DNA from: Pseudomonas sp. WJP1 | GTDB lineage: Bacteria; Pseudomonadota; Gammaproteobacteria; Pseudomonadales; Pseudomonadaceae | Direction of reading: 5' to 3' | Length of the DNA: 64,000 nucleotides | NCBI RefSeq assembly: GCF_028471945.1 | Contig: NZ_CP110128.1 | Coordinates: 2,034,501-2,098,500 of the forward strand | In this document: piece by piece, positions 47,289 through 58,328 of the stretch | Layout: every line of letters starts with the position of its first letter | Numbering within the stretch: position 1 is the first letter of the stretch | The notes under the pieces: model-generated | The model's input: only the letters and a program-made list of their open reading frames with translations | The model's database searches: none | What the model was told of the DNA's origin: nothing | Program-made: the position numbers and the translations under genes

Positions 47289-48161
47289 ATGCCAAATAAA
47301 AGTATTGAACTGCTTGCCGCCTACTGGACCCTCGCTGGCGACACATACCCCGGCGCCCCCAGCGAAATCAGTCCGTTTTCCCTGCAAGCACGTGCAGAAG
47401 CGGCTTCGAAAGCCGGCTGGCGCGGCATGGGCCTGGTGCATGCCGACATCCTGCACAACGTTGAAAAACTGGGCATCTCCACCATGCGTAACATTTTCCA
47501 GGACAACGGCATCAAGCACCTGGAAGTGGAGTTCCTGACCGACTGGCACCTGGACGGAGAGCGCCGCGCGGCATCGGACAAGATCCGCGATGAACTGCTG
47601 GAAGTCGCTGGCGAACTCGGTGCGCGCAGCCTCAAGGTTGCCGGTGGTCTGTTCGAAGACGGCCTGCCCGATGTACCACGCATGCGTGACACCTTTGGCC
47701 TGTTGTGCGACCGCGCCCAACCCTTTGGCGTCAACGTGGTGATCGAGTTCCTGCCGTTTTCCAGCGTGAACACCATCGACCTCGCGATTGCCGTGGCCGA
47801 AGGCGTGCGTCCCAACGGCGGCCTGCTGGTCGACACCTGGCATGTGGCCCGCGGCGGCATGAGCTTCGATGAAATCGCCAAGATCCCGCTGGAGTTGATC
47901 AAGTCCATCGAGCTGGATGACGCCAACCACGCCATCGTCGAAACCCTGTTCAACGACTCCACGCACCACCGCAAATTGTGCGGGGAAGGCCAGCTGGACG
48001 TGCCGGACTTCATCCAGCAAGTGGTCAACGTCGGCTACGACGGGCCCTGGGGCGTCGAGCTGATCTCCGCCGAGTTGCGCAAGCTGCCGCTGGAAGTCGC
48101 GGCCAAGCGAGCCTTTGAAACAACCATCGCGCAGTTCGAAGGGATCAAGTTCCCGAACTGA
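47289..48161 (+). CDS. sugar phosphate isomerase/epimerase-like TIM-barrel protein
   Basis: Protein of about 290 residues with the xylose-isomerase-like (AP endonuclease 2) TIM barrel. Metal-binding residues seem present: Glu in VVIEFLPF, Asp-x-x-His in LVDTWHV and Glu in WGVELISAE. Relatives include IolE-type dehydratases, 3-keto-sugar epimerases and C-glycoside lyases, so it could dehydrate a ketocyclitol or split a keto-glycoside. ATG at 47289 preferred; a GTG at 47280 is in frame. It follows the dioxygenase by 52 bp and precedes a dehydrogenase. Confidence 0.88.
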   Translation: MPNKSIELLAAYWTLAGDTYPGAPSEISPFSLQARAEAASKAGWRGMGLVHADILHNVEKLGISTMRNIFQDNGIKHLEVEFLTDWHLDGERRAASDKIRDELLEVAGELGARSLKVAGGLFEDGLPDVPRMRDTFGLLCDRAQPFGVNVVIEFLPFSSVNTIDLAIAVAEGVRPNGGLLVDTWHVARGGMSFDEIAKIPLELIKSIELDDANHAIVETLFNDSTHHRKLCGEGQLDVPDFIQQVVNVGYDGPWGVELISAELRKLPLEVAAKRAFETTIAQFEGIKFPN

Positions 48162-48230
48162 TGCACCGGATAAACACGCAAATTTTGCTCGTACACAACA
48201 ACGAACAATAGAGTTTTCAGGAGAGAGACA

Positions 48231-49226
48231 ATGGTAGGTATCGCAGTTCTCGGCGCCGGCCGTATCGGCAAGATTCACGCAGCCAACGTCGCGGCCAGCC
48301 CGTTCGCAAAACTGGTGGTGGTAGCTGACCCGTTCGGCAACGCCGCCGAGCAATTGGCAGTTGCACTCGGCGCAGACGCCATGACCGACTGCGAAGCGGC
48401 GATCGATCGCGACGACGTCCAGGCCATCGTCATCGGCACCCCGACCCACACCCATATCAGCCTGATGCTGCGCGCCGTGCGCCAGGGCAAGGCGGTGTTG
48501 TGCGAGAAACCGATCGATCTGGACATGGCCAAGAGCCTGGCTGCCGTCGAAGAAGTGGAGCGCCTCAACGGCCGAGTGATGCTGGCGTTCAACCGCCGCT
48601 TCGAGACCACCTTCGCAGAAATGCGCGCGGCGATTGAAGCCGGCGATATCGGTGAAGTGCGCCAGGTGATCATCAGCAGTCGCGACCCGGGCCTGGCGCC
48701 GGAAGACTATATTGAACATTCCGGTGGCATCTTCCGCGACATGACCATCCATGACCTGGACATCGGCCGTTGGCTGCTGGGCGAGGAACCGGTGGAGCTG
48801 ACCGCCATCGGCAGCCGCCTGATCGACCCGCAGATGATGGAAAAGTACGACGACTACGACACCGCGATGGTGCAGATGCAGACTGCATCGGGCAAACAGT
48901 GCCACATCAACAATTGCCGCCAGGCGGTCTACGGCTACGACCAGCGCATCGAGGTGTTCGGCTCCAAAGGCATGCTGCAAATGGACAACCTGCGCCCGAC
49001 CACCATCCGTCGCTGGAGCCAGGACGTCACCGACGCTCGCGAACCGCTGCTGAACTTCTTCCTCGAGCGCTACCAGCAAGCCTACAAGGCCGAACTGGAT
49101 GCCTACATCGATGCGCTGGTCAAAGGCAGCCCAATGCCGACCACCGTACAGGATGGCCTCAAGGCGCTGAAACTGGCCGATGCCGCCGTCGAGTCGGTCA
49201 AGACCGGGCGTGCGGTCCGGCTCTGA
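48231..49226 (+). CDS. Gfo/Idh/MocA dehydrogenase, inositol 2-dehydrogenase-like
   Basis: NAD(P)-dependent dehydrogenase of 331 residues: Rossmann motif VLGAGRIGKIHAAN, catalytic Lys in LCEKPIDLD, and HDLDIGRWLLGEEP with the Asp/His pair typical of IolG. The C-terminal alpha/beta domain reads EVFGSKGMLQMDN. Oxidises a cyclitol or sugar hydroxyl to the keto compound. Inositol is the best guess from family likeness, though levoglucosan and glycoside 3-dehydrogenases share the fold. A GGAGAGAG ribosome site lies before the ATG. Confidence 0.9.
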   Translation: MVGIAVLGAGRIGKIHAANVAASPFAKLVVVADPFGNAAEQLAVALGADAMTDCEAAIDRDDVQAIVIGTPTHTHISLMLRAVRQGKAVLCEKPIDLDMAKSLAAVEEVERLNGRVMLAFNRRFETTFAEMRAAIEAGDIGEVRQVIISSRDPGLAPEDYIEHSGGIFRDMTIHDLDIGRWLLGEEPVELTAIGSRLIDPQMMEKYDDYDTAMVQMQTASGKQCHINNCRQAVYGYDQRIEVFGSKGMLQMDNLRPTTIRRWSQDVTDAREPLLNFFLERYQQAYKAELDAYIDALVKGSPMPTTVQDGLKALKLADAAVESVKTGRAVRL

Positions 49227-49272
49227 GCCGAACGTTACTCGCTACTTCGGACAAGAACATCGGGAGAACAAC

Positions 49273-50364
49273 ATGTCCTATCAGCTTGAGAGTGGCGCCA
49301 CCATCGGTGTGGCCTGCCTGGGGATCACCCACCCACACACGTCGGGCCGCGTCAAAGCGTTCAAGCGCATACCGGGCGCGCAGTTCCTGGGTGCCTACGA
49401 CGACAGTCCGTTGCTTGAACCCTTCTGCGATGCACTGGGTTTGCAGGCGCGCAGCAAAGAAGAAATCCTCGCCGACCCGAACGTGCACGTCGTACTGGTG
49501 CACCCTAAAAGCTACCTGATGGCCGACTGGGCCATAGAAGCCCTGGAGGCCGGCAAAGCCGTACTCTGCGAGAAGCCGGCGGGTCGCGGCACCATCGATA
49601 CCACCCGTATCGTCGAAGCGGTCGAGCGCACCGGCGGGTTGTTCCAGGTGGGCTACTGCTGGCGTTACGCGCCGTCGGTGGAAAAGATGCAGCAAGTGCT
49701 GCAGAGCGGTGAGATCGGCAAGGTCCTGCAAGTGCGCGCCCATGCCGGCTGTTCCCACGATGAGGCCGACACCAACCACATGAAGCAACCGGGCGACCGC
49801 GGTGGTGCTTTCTACGTAATCGGCTGCCACACCATCGACCGTTTGCTGCTGCACTTCGGCATGCCCAAGTCGGTCAATGCGCGGATCACCAAATTCGCCG
49901 GGCAGATGAGCGATTCGGCGCGCGAAGACGCAGTGGGCGCGGTCCTCAACTACGATGACAAGTTGATCACCATCGACTTCATGTCCTGGGATCCGATGCC
50001 CTGGACCGAGAGCTGGGACATCACGGCCTACGGCACTCACGGGGTGATGCACTCCACGCCGATGCCAGCGTCGTACAAGCTGTATCACGATGGCAAGAAC
50101 GGCCATCAGCAAGGCTGGACCCACTGGAACGAGAACAGCTTTCCAGAGATCTGGGCGGTGCGCAAAACGGTTTATTCCCCGGAGATCGCCGAGATCGGCA
50201 ACCCGGTGTATTTCGACCGAGAAGCCGCCGCCTTCGTCCAGTCGTTGCGTACCGGCAGCCCTTCGACCGTGCCTGCCACCCAGGCGCACAACATCAACGT
50301 GATTCTCGAAGCGCTGTTCGAGTCCGCTGAATTGAACGGCCAGGAAGTCATCCTGGCCCAGTAA
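49273..50364 (+). CDS. Gfo/Idh/MocA oxidoreductase (second)
   Basis: About 363 residues, same family but distinct from the preceding gene: GVACLGITHPHTSGRVKAF at the N terminus, VLCEKPAGRGTIDT with the catalytic Lys, and GCHTIDRLLLHFG with the active-site His. The frame opens at 49180; ATG at 49273 is chosen for GGGAGA 8 bases upstream. Two consecutive oxidoreductases suggest oxidation at two positions, or oxidation and re-reduction, of one sugar-like substrate. Confidence 0.88.
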   Translation: MSYQLESGATIGVACLGITHPHTSGRVKAFKRIPGAQFLGAYDDSPLLEPFCDALGLQARSKEEILADPNVHVVLVHPKSYLMADWAIEALEAGKAVLCEKPAGRGTIDTTRIVEAVERTGGLFQVGYCWRYAPSVEKMQQVLQSGEIGKVLQVRAHAGCSHDEADTNHMKQPGDRGGAFYVIGCHTIDRLLLHFGMPKSVNARITKFAGQMSDSAREDAVGAVLNYDDKLITIDFMSWDPMPWTESWDITAYGTHGVMHSTPMPASYKLYHDGKNGHQQGWTHWNENSFPEIWAVRKTVYSPEIAEIGNPVYFDREAAAFVQSLRTGSPSTVPATQAHNINVILEALFESAELNGQEVILAQ

Positions 50365-50471
50365 ACGGTCACACGCAGTCCTGTAAGTGAACACCTCGGC
50401 CGACTCTGTTTTCAGGGTCGGAAGGGGACCTGCATCCCGAGAAATGCCCACAACAAGAAAAAGAGGTCACC

Positions 50472-51542
50472 ATGCACACGATCATCAAGATTGCCGGCGC
50501 AATACTGTTGGGACTGGCCGTCAGTGCCTGCGATAAAAGCGCGACCAGCACCAAGGGCACCATTGGCGTCGCCATGCCCTCGAAAACCGAAGCGCGCTGG
50601 GTGTCGGACGGCAGCAGCATCGTCGACTCGTTGAAGAAGCTCGGCTACGACACCGACCTGCAGTACGCCCAATACGAAGCACCGACCCAGCTGTCGCAAA
50701 TCGAAAACATGATGGTCAAGGGCATCACGGGGCTGATCGTCGCGCCGATCGACGGCACGACCATGGCCGATGTGCTCAAGCAGGCCAAGGAAAAAGGCAT
50801 CAAGGTCATATCCTATGACCGGCTGATTCGCAACACCAAGGACTTCGACTACTACGTCACCTTCGACAACTACCGCACCGGTGTGCTGCAAGGCCAGTCC
50901 ATCGTCGACAAGTTGCAACTCCAGCAGGGCAAGGGTCCATTCAACCTGGAAATCTTCGCCGGCTCCACCGACGACAACAATGCCCATGTGGTGTACGCGG
51001 GGGTGATGTCGCAGCTCAAGCCCTACATCGACAGCGGCAAACTGGTGATTCGCAGCGGCCAGCAGGCCATGGAAAAGGTTGCGACACCCAACTGGGATGG
51101 CGCCCAGGCCCAGGCGCGCATGGACAACCTGCTCAGCGCCTTCTACGGCACCGCCCACCTGGACGCCGTGCTGGCGATGAACGACCAGATCGCAACCGGC
51201 GTGGTGTCTTCATTGCGCGGTGTGGGTTACGGCACGGGCAAGGCAGCGATGCCGATCGTCACCGGGCAGGACGCCGAGGTGGCCAGCATCAAGTCGATCA
51301 TTCGCGGCGATCAATCCTCGACCATCTTCAAGGACACCCGCGCCCTCGCCGAGGCCGCTGCGCAGATGATGGACGCCAGCTTGAGCGGCAAGACGGTGGT
51401 GGTCAATGACTCCACGTCCTACGACAACGGCGTGATGATCGTGCCGACCCAACTGCTCACGCCACAACTGGTCGATGGCAACAACTGGCAGAAAGTCCTG
51501 GTGGACGACACCAAGTTCTACACCTCGGAGCAGTTGCGCTAA
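50472..51542 (+). CDS. sugar ABC transporter substrate-binding lipoprotein
   Basis: Protein of 356 residues of the periplasmic-binding-protein type I group (ChvE/RbsB-like). The N terminus has a lipobox (LAVSAC, Cys ~20). The mature part shows GTIGVAMPSKTEARWVSDGSSI, GLIVAPIDGTT, KVISYDRLI and VLAMNDQIATGVVSSL, as in multiple-sugar-binding proteins. It binds substrate outside the membrane for the ABC importer encoded next. Composition and order fit ChvE-GguA-GguB. The gene is preceded by AGAAAAAGAGG. Confidence 0.92.
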   Translation: MHTIIKIAGAILLGLAVSACDKSATSTKGTIGVAMPSKTEARWVSDGSSIVDSLKKLGYDTDLQYAQYEAPTQLSQIENMMVKGITGLIVAPIDGTTMADVLKQAKEKGIKVISYDRLIRNTKDFDYYVTFDNYRTGVLQGQSIVDKLQLQQGKGPFNLEIFAGSTDDNNAHVVYAGVMSQLKPYIDSGKLVIRSGQQAMEKVATPNWDGAQAQARMDNLLSAFYGTAHLDAVLAMNDQIATGVVSSLRGVGYGTGKAAMPIVTGQDAEVASIKSIIRGDQSSTIFKDTRALAEAAAQMMDASLSGKTVVVNDSTSYDNGVMIVPTQLLTPQLVDGNNWQKVLVDDTKFYTSEQLR

Positions 51543-51582
51543 GGCGATCCGCTGTTTGGTGCGTGCTGGCAGGAGAGAGAAA

Positions 51583-53114
<1,532 letters not shown>

Positions 53115-53118
<4 letters not shown>

Positions 53119-54305
53119 GCGAAGTCAGCGTACCTCTCACATCCAAACCAACGGCGCTCACGTCAATCAAGCGTGGCGCTCGGGAATACGGTCTTCTGGC
53201 CTCGTTGATCGTCATCATGGTTTTCTTCCAGGTGGCCACCGGCGGGGCGCTGATGCAGCCGCTCAACCTGACCAACCTGTTGTTGCAGAACAGCTACATC
53301 GTGGTCATGGCGCTGGGCATGTTAATGGTGATCGTCTGCGGTCACATCGATCTGTCGGTCGGTTCGGTGGTCGGCGTGATCGGAGCGATTGCCGCCGTGC
53401 TGATGGTCCAGTATCGAATGGACTTCTTCACCGTCACGATCATCTGCCTGGCCACCGGCGCGCTGATTGGTGCGGCGCAGGGCTATTGGGTCGCGGTCTG
53501 GGGCATGCCGTCTTTCATTGTCACCCTGGCCGGCATGCTGATCTTTCGTGGCGCGACCATCGCGATCTCCCAGGGGCAGTCGATCGGTCCGTTCCCGCCG
53601 GCTTTCTCGGCGATCAGCTCGGGTTTTATCCCGGACATCTTCGCCAATGAACACCTGCGTATTACCTCGCTGTTGGTGGGCATTGCCGTCGCCGCCGCGT
53701 TCTGGGTGGTCGAATACCGTAGTCGCAGGCGTACGCTCAAGAGCGGCGGCAACGTCGCCCCCATGGCCCTGTTCGCGCTGAAGAATGGCGTGATCACGGC
53801 ACTCATCGTGTACTTCTGCTACCTGCTCTCGACGTATCGCGGCATCCCCACGGTGCTGGTGATCATGAGCGTGTTGATCGGCGTGTACACCTTCATCATG
53901 AACCGTACCGTGATCGGTCGCTGGATCTACGCCGTGGGTGGCAATTTGAAAGCCGCCAAGTTGTCGGGGATCAACACGTCGCGGGTGACCTTCTTTGCCT
54001 TCGTCAACATGGGCGTGCTTGCAGCAGTGGCGGGTCTGATTTTCGTCGCCCGGCTCAACAGCGCCACACCACGCGGGGGCTCCGGCTTCGAACTGGATGT
54101 GATCGCGGCGGTGTTCATCGGGGGCGCCTCGGCGTCTGGCGGGGTTGGCAAGGTCGTCGGCGTGGTGATCGGCGCCTTCATCATGGGTGTACTCAACAAC
54201 GGCATGTCGATCATGGGCATCGGTATCGACTATCAGCAGATGATCAAGGGCGCCGTGTTGCTGGCGGCGGTATTTGTGGATGTTTATCAGAAGAGCAAGG
54301 TTTGA
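53115..54305 (+). CDS. sugar ABC transporter permease
   Basis: Inner-membrane permease of 396 residues of the RbsC/MglC/GguB type. GTG start overlaps the ATPase stop by 4 bp. Visible: MVIVCGHIDLSVGSVVG, the coupling segment GMPSFIVTLAGMLIFRGA, the VGGNLKAAKLSGI loop and VIAAVFIGGASASGGVGKVVG near the end. It has 10 or more membrane helices. A longer cytoplasmic linker of ~50 residues around 53700 resembles GguB/MmsB. Confidence 0.94.
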
Positions 54306-54341
54306 AATGGCAGGCATGACCGACACTGCAAGGGGAGCGCG

Positions 54342-54644
54342 ATGATCAAGCACATCGTAATGTGGAAAGTGGAGGGCAAGACGGCCGAGGAACACAAGCA
54401 GGCCTGCCTGTTCCTCAAGGAGCGTTTCGAAGGACTTGCCGGGCTGATTCCCGGGCTTCTGAAAATCGAGGTGGGTGTGGATTTCAGTCGTATCGACTAT
54501 GCGTGCGATGTGGTGCTCTACAGTGAATTCGATTCCCGGGAAGCCCTGGACGCCTACGCTTCCCATCCCGAGCATCTGCGGGTGAAAGGGGAGTTGGGGA
54601 ACTCACGTATTGCGCGGCATCAGGTTGATTACCGGTCTTCGTAG
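54342..54644 (+). CDS. Dabb (stress-responsive alpha/beta barrel) protein
   Basis: Small protein of 100 residues with the ferredoxin-like dimeric barrel: IKHIVMWKV at the start with His, LFLKERFEGLAGLIPGLLKIEVG, and SREALDAYASHPEHLRV. The family includes stress proteins and small cyclases/isomerases of polyketide-like rings. Being last in the cluster (37 bp after the permease), it may act on a ring intermediate. Its stop is 14 bp from the convergent TetR gene. Confidence 0.88.
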   Translation: MIKHIVMWKVEGKTAEEHKQACLFLKERFEGLAGLIPGLLKIEVGVDFSRIDYACDVVLYSEFDSREALDAYASHPEHLRVKGELGNSRIARHQVDYRSS

Positions 54645-54658
54645 GGTTCGTGGTTGCG

Positions 54659-55339
54659 TCAGCCGAGTGCGGATGGACGCAGGCAACCGATAGCCATGGC
54701 AACCAGGCTGTCGAGCAAGGCCGGATCCTCCAGCTGTGCCGGCATATCCTCCAATACCGAACGGATGACACTGCGCAGCCCCTGCCCGAGCAAGTAAGCC
54801 GCCAAGGCGGGGTGCTGCGTGGTGATCTCATGTTCGTACAGATGCAGGAGCGGCAGCCAGGTCGCTTCGATGAACTCACCTGTCGTGCGGTACGGGCCGC
54901 GCCACATTCCCAGGTGAAGGGCGCAGTGGTAACGCAAGTGAAAGGCCTTGTTCAATTTGAACAGGCGTGTTTCGACACGAATGATGTTGGCCAGGATCTC
55001 GCGCAGTGCCGATTTCAAGGGCACGCCCACCAGCCGTTCGCGCACCCTCAGCAGCTCCTCCGATTCCTCGTCGAGAACACGCTCGTAGAGCAGGGCGACG
55101 ATCGCGTCCTTGTTGGGGAAATACTGGTAGATCGAGCCAACGGCAACTCCAGATACTTCCGCGATGCGGGCGACGGTCAGCGCCTGCTCGCCGGCCTCGT
55201 CCAGAATCCGCAGGCACGCCTGCTCCACGGCATCGACCAGCGCGCGGGAGCGTGACTGGGTCGGCCGCTTGCGTAACGCGGGAAGCTGCTCCGGCGAAGA
55301 CGGTGGGGCCATGCTGGTTTCAACGCCTTTTTTGTTCAT
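54659..55339 (-). CDS. TetR-family transcriptional regulator
   Basis: About 226 residues: N-terminal helix-turn-helix (TVARIAEVSGVAVGSIYQYFPNKDAIVALLYERV) and an all-helical ligand domain. ATG at 55339 is taken as start; the frame runs to a TTG at 55381 and another ATG exists at 55312. It is divergent from the TauD-type dioxygenase gene and most likely represses that three-gene unit. Confidence 0.9.
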   Translation of the reverse strand: MNKKGVETSMAPPSSPEQLPALRKRPTQSRSRALVDAVEQACLRILDEAGEQALTVARIAEVSGVAVGSIYQYFPNKDAIVALLYERVLDEESEELLRVRERLVGVPLKSALREILANIIRVETRLFKLNKAFHLRYHCALHLGMWRGPYRTTGEFIEATWLPLLHLYEHEITTQHPALAAYLLGQGLRSVIRSVLEDMPAQLEDPALLDSLVAMAIGCLRPSALG

Positions 55340-55386
55340 GGGAATCCGAGTGAGGCATTTCTCATGGCACTGAAAATTCAATATTT

Positions 55387-55404
55387 ATCAATTAAATCAA
55401 TTAG
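55387..55404. promoter_or_regulatory. tandem 9-bp repeat, possible TetR operator
   Basis: ATCAATTAA followed directly by ATCAATTAG in an AT-rich stretch between the divergent TetR and dioxygenase genes. The two copies together are partly palindromic (ATTGATTTAATTGAT on the minus strand). Position suggests an operator overlapping one or both promoters. Confidence 0.4.
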
Positions 55405-55539
55405 TTAATAGCGACTTTCGGCGCTTGTGGAATGCGAATATTCCGGCTGTCTCGACCTGAGTATGATCGTTTTCGTCGATCAGACATCGTCCAAACGCGT
55501 AGTGATGCGCCCTGTTCAAACCCTACCGGGAGATTGCCC

Positions 55540-56379
55540 ATGTCGTCATCTTTCACCGTCCGGCCCCTTGGCCCCAGCCTGGGTGCCGAAGTGCTTGACC
55601 TGGATCCGGCTTCAGTCGTTTTGCCAGAAACGCTGGCGGCGCTCGAGGCCGCACTCATCAAGCATGAAGCCTTGGTACTGCACGTCCCAGGGCTGAGACC
55701 TGAGCAACATCTGGCGATTGCACGGTATTTCGGTGAGCCGGAAGTACACACCTTCTACCCCAACCTGGGTGAGGGCTTTGAGCAGATCACCGTGATCGAT
55801 TCCAAGTTGGGCGATCGAGCGGATATGTGGCACCACGACGAGAGCTTCCTGCCCAGCCCGCCGATTGTCACCATGACTCACGCGCAGATCCTGCCGCCCT
55901 GTGGCGGCGACACCTGCTGGATCAGCATGACCACGGCCTACGACGCGCTGTCCGAGCGCATGAAGCACTACCTCGAAGGCCTCAGCGCCTGGCATGACAT
56001 GAACGGCCCCATGACGACCGCGCTGCGGCAAAACGTGGTCACGCACGAGCGCTATGTCGAGGTCATCAAGGCGAACCGACGGCACCTGCATCCGCTGGTT
56101 ATTCAACACCCGCTGACAGGTCGCAAGGCGCTGTACCTGAGCCCCACCTACACCACCCACATCGACGGCCTGGCGGTCCCCGAGGGCGACGCCATCCTTG
56201 CCTACCTGCATGCGCATTGCCAACACGTGCAATTCGGTTTCCGCCATCGCTGGCGCGTCGGCGACATGGTGCTCTGGGACAACCGCAGCGTGCTCCACAA
56301 CGCCATCCTGGACTATCAACCGCACCAACGGCGCATGCAGCGCACCTCGGTATTCGCTCGCGGGTCTTTCCACGGGTAA
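55540..56379 (+). CDS. TauD/TfdA-family Fe(II)/2-oxoglutarate dioxygenase
   Basis: About 279 residues. The facial triad is readable: His-x-Asp in WHHDESF and the distal His in NRSVLHNAILD, with Arg in RRMQRTSVF for 2-oxoglutarate. RPLGPSLGAEVLDLD at the N terminus is the family start. ATG at 55540 follows CGGGAGA; the frame opens at 55432. Likely hydroxylates a small carboxylate or cleaves an ether/sulfonate; the aldolase and dehydrogenase downstream would act on the products. Confidence 0.9.
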   Translation: MSSSFTVRPLGPSLGAEVLDLDPASVVLPETLAALEAALIKHEALVLHVPGLRPEQHLAIARYFGEPEVHTFYPNLGEGFEQITVIDSKLGDRADMWHHDESFLPSPPIVTMTHAQILPPCGGDTCWISMTTAYDALSERMKHYLEGLSAWHDMNGPMTTALRQNVVTHERYVEVIKANRRHLHPLVIQHPLTGRKALYLSPTYTTHIDGLAVPEGDAILAYLHAHCQHVQFGFRHRWRVGDMVLWDNRSVLHNAILDYQPHQRRMQRTSVFARGSFHG

Positions 56380-56410
56380 TTCATTGCCAGTCGCTCAAGA
56401 GGAAACAGTC

Positions 56411-57181
56411 ATGTTGATGGATACGCTGAACAAGGATTTGCTGGCCCGCTTCGCGCCCAAGCCAGGTCGCCATGCGCTGCTGCCCCCATTGTCACCCCAG
56501 CAGAGCGTGGCGTTGCTGTGTCGGGTGTTGTATCGCGAAGGCTATAACGACCACATCGCCGGCCACATCACCGTTCGCCAGGACGACGGCACCTACCTGG
56601 CCAACCCGTGGGAACTGACCTGGGGTGAAGTGACCGCCTCGGATATCGTGCGCCTCGACCAACAAGGCAAGGTAATCGAGGGGCAGTGGAACATCACCCC
56701 GGCCATCAACCTGCACATTGATGTTCACACTGCCCGGCATGATGTTGGCGTGGTGATCCACAACCATCCGCAGTGGGGATCGGTGTGGTCGGCGGCCGGC
56801 CGTGTTCCACCGATCTATGACCAGACGTCCGCTCTTGTCGACACGGACCCGGTGCTCTACGACGAGTATCAGGGCACCGTTGAAGACACCGAACGAGGCC
56901 GCGCCGTCGTGGACGCTCTCGGTGCACAAAAATGGGCGTTGCTCGCCAACCACGGCGTGTTGGTGGTGGCCAACGGCATTCGTCAGGCACATTTGCGCGC
57001 CATCACCCTGGAGTGGCGCAGCCGCCTGGCCTGGCATGTCGAAACCCTCGGCGGCGGCGCCCCCTTGCCCGCCAGCGTCGCGCTCGCCACCGGAGCGCGT
57101 ACCGATGCCAATGGATTCCCCTTCCTGTGGGAAGCCATGGCTCGCGAGGAAATTCGGCGCGATCCAGGCGTTCTCGAGTAA
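56411..57181 (+). CDS. class II aldolase/adducin-family protein
   Basis: About 256 residues with the class II aldolase fold: YREGYNDHIAGHITVRQDDGTYLANP near the start, zinc ligands in HNHPQWGSVWSA and ANHGVLVVANGI. Probably splits or decarboxylates a hydroxy-keto acid (fuculose-phosphate-, tetronate- or salicylate-type members exist). The gene begins 31 bp after the dioxygenase with GAGGAAAC upstream and is followed by a hydroxyacid dehydrogenase. Confidence 0.88.
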   Translation: MLMDTLNKDLLARFAPKPGRHALLPPLSPQQSVALLCRVLYREGYNDHIAGHITVRQDDGTYLANPWELTWGEVTASDIVRLDQQGKVIEGQWNITPAINLHIDVHTARHDVGVVIHNHPQWGSVWSAAGRVPPIYDQTSALVDTDPVLYDEYQGTVEDTERGRAVVDALGAQKWALLANHGVLVVANGIRQAHLRAITLEWRSRLAWHVETLGGGAPLPASVALATGARTDANGFPFLWEAMAREEIRRDPGVLE

Positions 57182-57260
57182 GCCTCCCTCACCAGGCGCG
57201 GCGGCATGGCAGACGTCCATGCCGCCGGTACTTCGAACCTTGCCGAGACATGACCACGCG

Positions 57261-58226
57261 ATGAAGCCCACTGTGTTACTGCTTTCCCGCTTGCCCGACA
57301 GTTTCATCATCCGCCTGCGCGAGCACTTCGACTGCCACGCCTGTTCGCTTCTCGACGAAACGCGGCTCAGGGAACTGGCGCCCACTGTGCGAGGCATTGT
57401 GGCAACGGCCGAATCCAGCGTGCCCCGTGCATTGATCGCTCGACTGCCCGCGCTCGAAATCATCTCGGTGCTGGGTGTCGGTTACGACGGAATCGATCTT
57501 GAAGCCGCACGCGAACACAACGTCTGTGTCACCCATACCCCTGGACTGTCCACCGACGACATAGCAGATTTCGCCATCGCGCTGTTGCTGTGTGCCGCCC
57601 GCCAGGTGCTGAACGCCGACCAGTTTGTACGACGAGGTGAATGGCCCGCCGGCCGCTATCCGATGACGGCGCGGGTGTTCGGCGGGCGAATCGGCATCGT
57701 CGGTTTGGGCCGCATTGGCAGGGCCGTGGCGTTACGGGCCCAGGCGTTCGGTATGAGCATTGCCTATACGGGACGCACGCCAAAGTCTGACGTGCCCTAT
57801 CGCTGGTGCAACGATGTGCAGGCACTGGCAGCGAGTGTCGACTATCTGGTGGTGTGCGCGAGCGCAGGCGCCGACACTCACGGCATGATCAACGCGGCCG
57901 TGCTGGCAGCGCTTGGTCCCAGCGGTGTATTGATCAATGTCGCGCGCGGCACCATCGTCGACGAAAAGGCCCTTGTCGAGGCCTTGCGCGAGCGCAGGAT
58001 TCTCGCGGCGGGGCTCGATGTGTTTGGCGATGAACCGAACGTTTCCCAGGCATTGCTGGAGTTGCCCAATGTGGTGCTGACACCGCATATGGCCAGTACT
58101 ACTGATGCGACAGTTCAGGCGATGCTGGATCTGACGTTTGATAATCTGGCGAGGCATTTCGCGGGGGAGGCTGTATTGACTCAAGTGAACCAGCACTGCT
58201 CATCGATCGATTCACCTCTCTGGTGA
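57261..58226 (+). CDS. D-isomer-specific 2-hydroxyacid dehydrogenase (hydroxypyruvate/glyoxylate reductase type)
   Basis: Protein of 321 residues: NAD-binding IGIVGLGRIGRAVALR, catalytic Arg in NVARGTIVDE, Glu in DVFGDEPNV and His in LTPHMASTT. Reduces or oxidises a 2-keto/2-hydroxy acid. Third gene of the TetR-controlled unit (80 bp after the aldolase). Similar to but not the same as the dehydrogenase at 11633. Confidence 0.92.
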   Translation: MKPTVLLLSRLPDSFIIRLREHFDCHACSLLDETRLRELAPTVRGIVATAESSVPRALIARLPALEIISVLGVGYDGIDLEAAREHNVCVTHTPGLSTDDIADFAIALLLCAARQVLNADQFVRRGEWPAGRYPMTARVFGGRIGIVGLGRIGRAVALRAQAFGMSIAYTGRTPKSDVPYRWCNDVQALAASVDYLVVCASAGADTHGMINAAVLAALGPSGVLINVARGTIVDEKALVEALRERRILAAGLDVFGDEPNVSQALLELPNVVLTPHMASTTDATVQAMLDLTFDNLARHFAGEAVLTQVNQHCSSIDSPLW

Positions 58227-58328
58227 AAGGCGAAGTACTGTGGCGGACTGGGTGACATTGCCTCCAGGGCGCGGCGTGGTAGCAACCCACCCATGCCGCG
58301 GCTTGATGGAGCAGCTTTCCCTGAGCAG

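Noticed and set aside
47274..49079. A 601-codon open frame antisense to the isomerase and dehydrogenase genes
   Set aside because: It spans two well-supported genes and the gap between them, with no ribosome site or domain.
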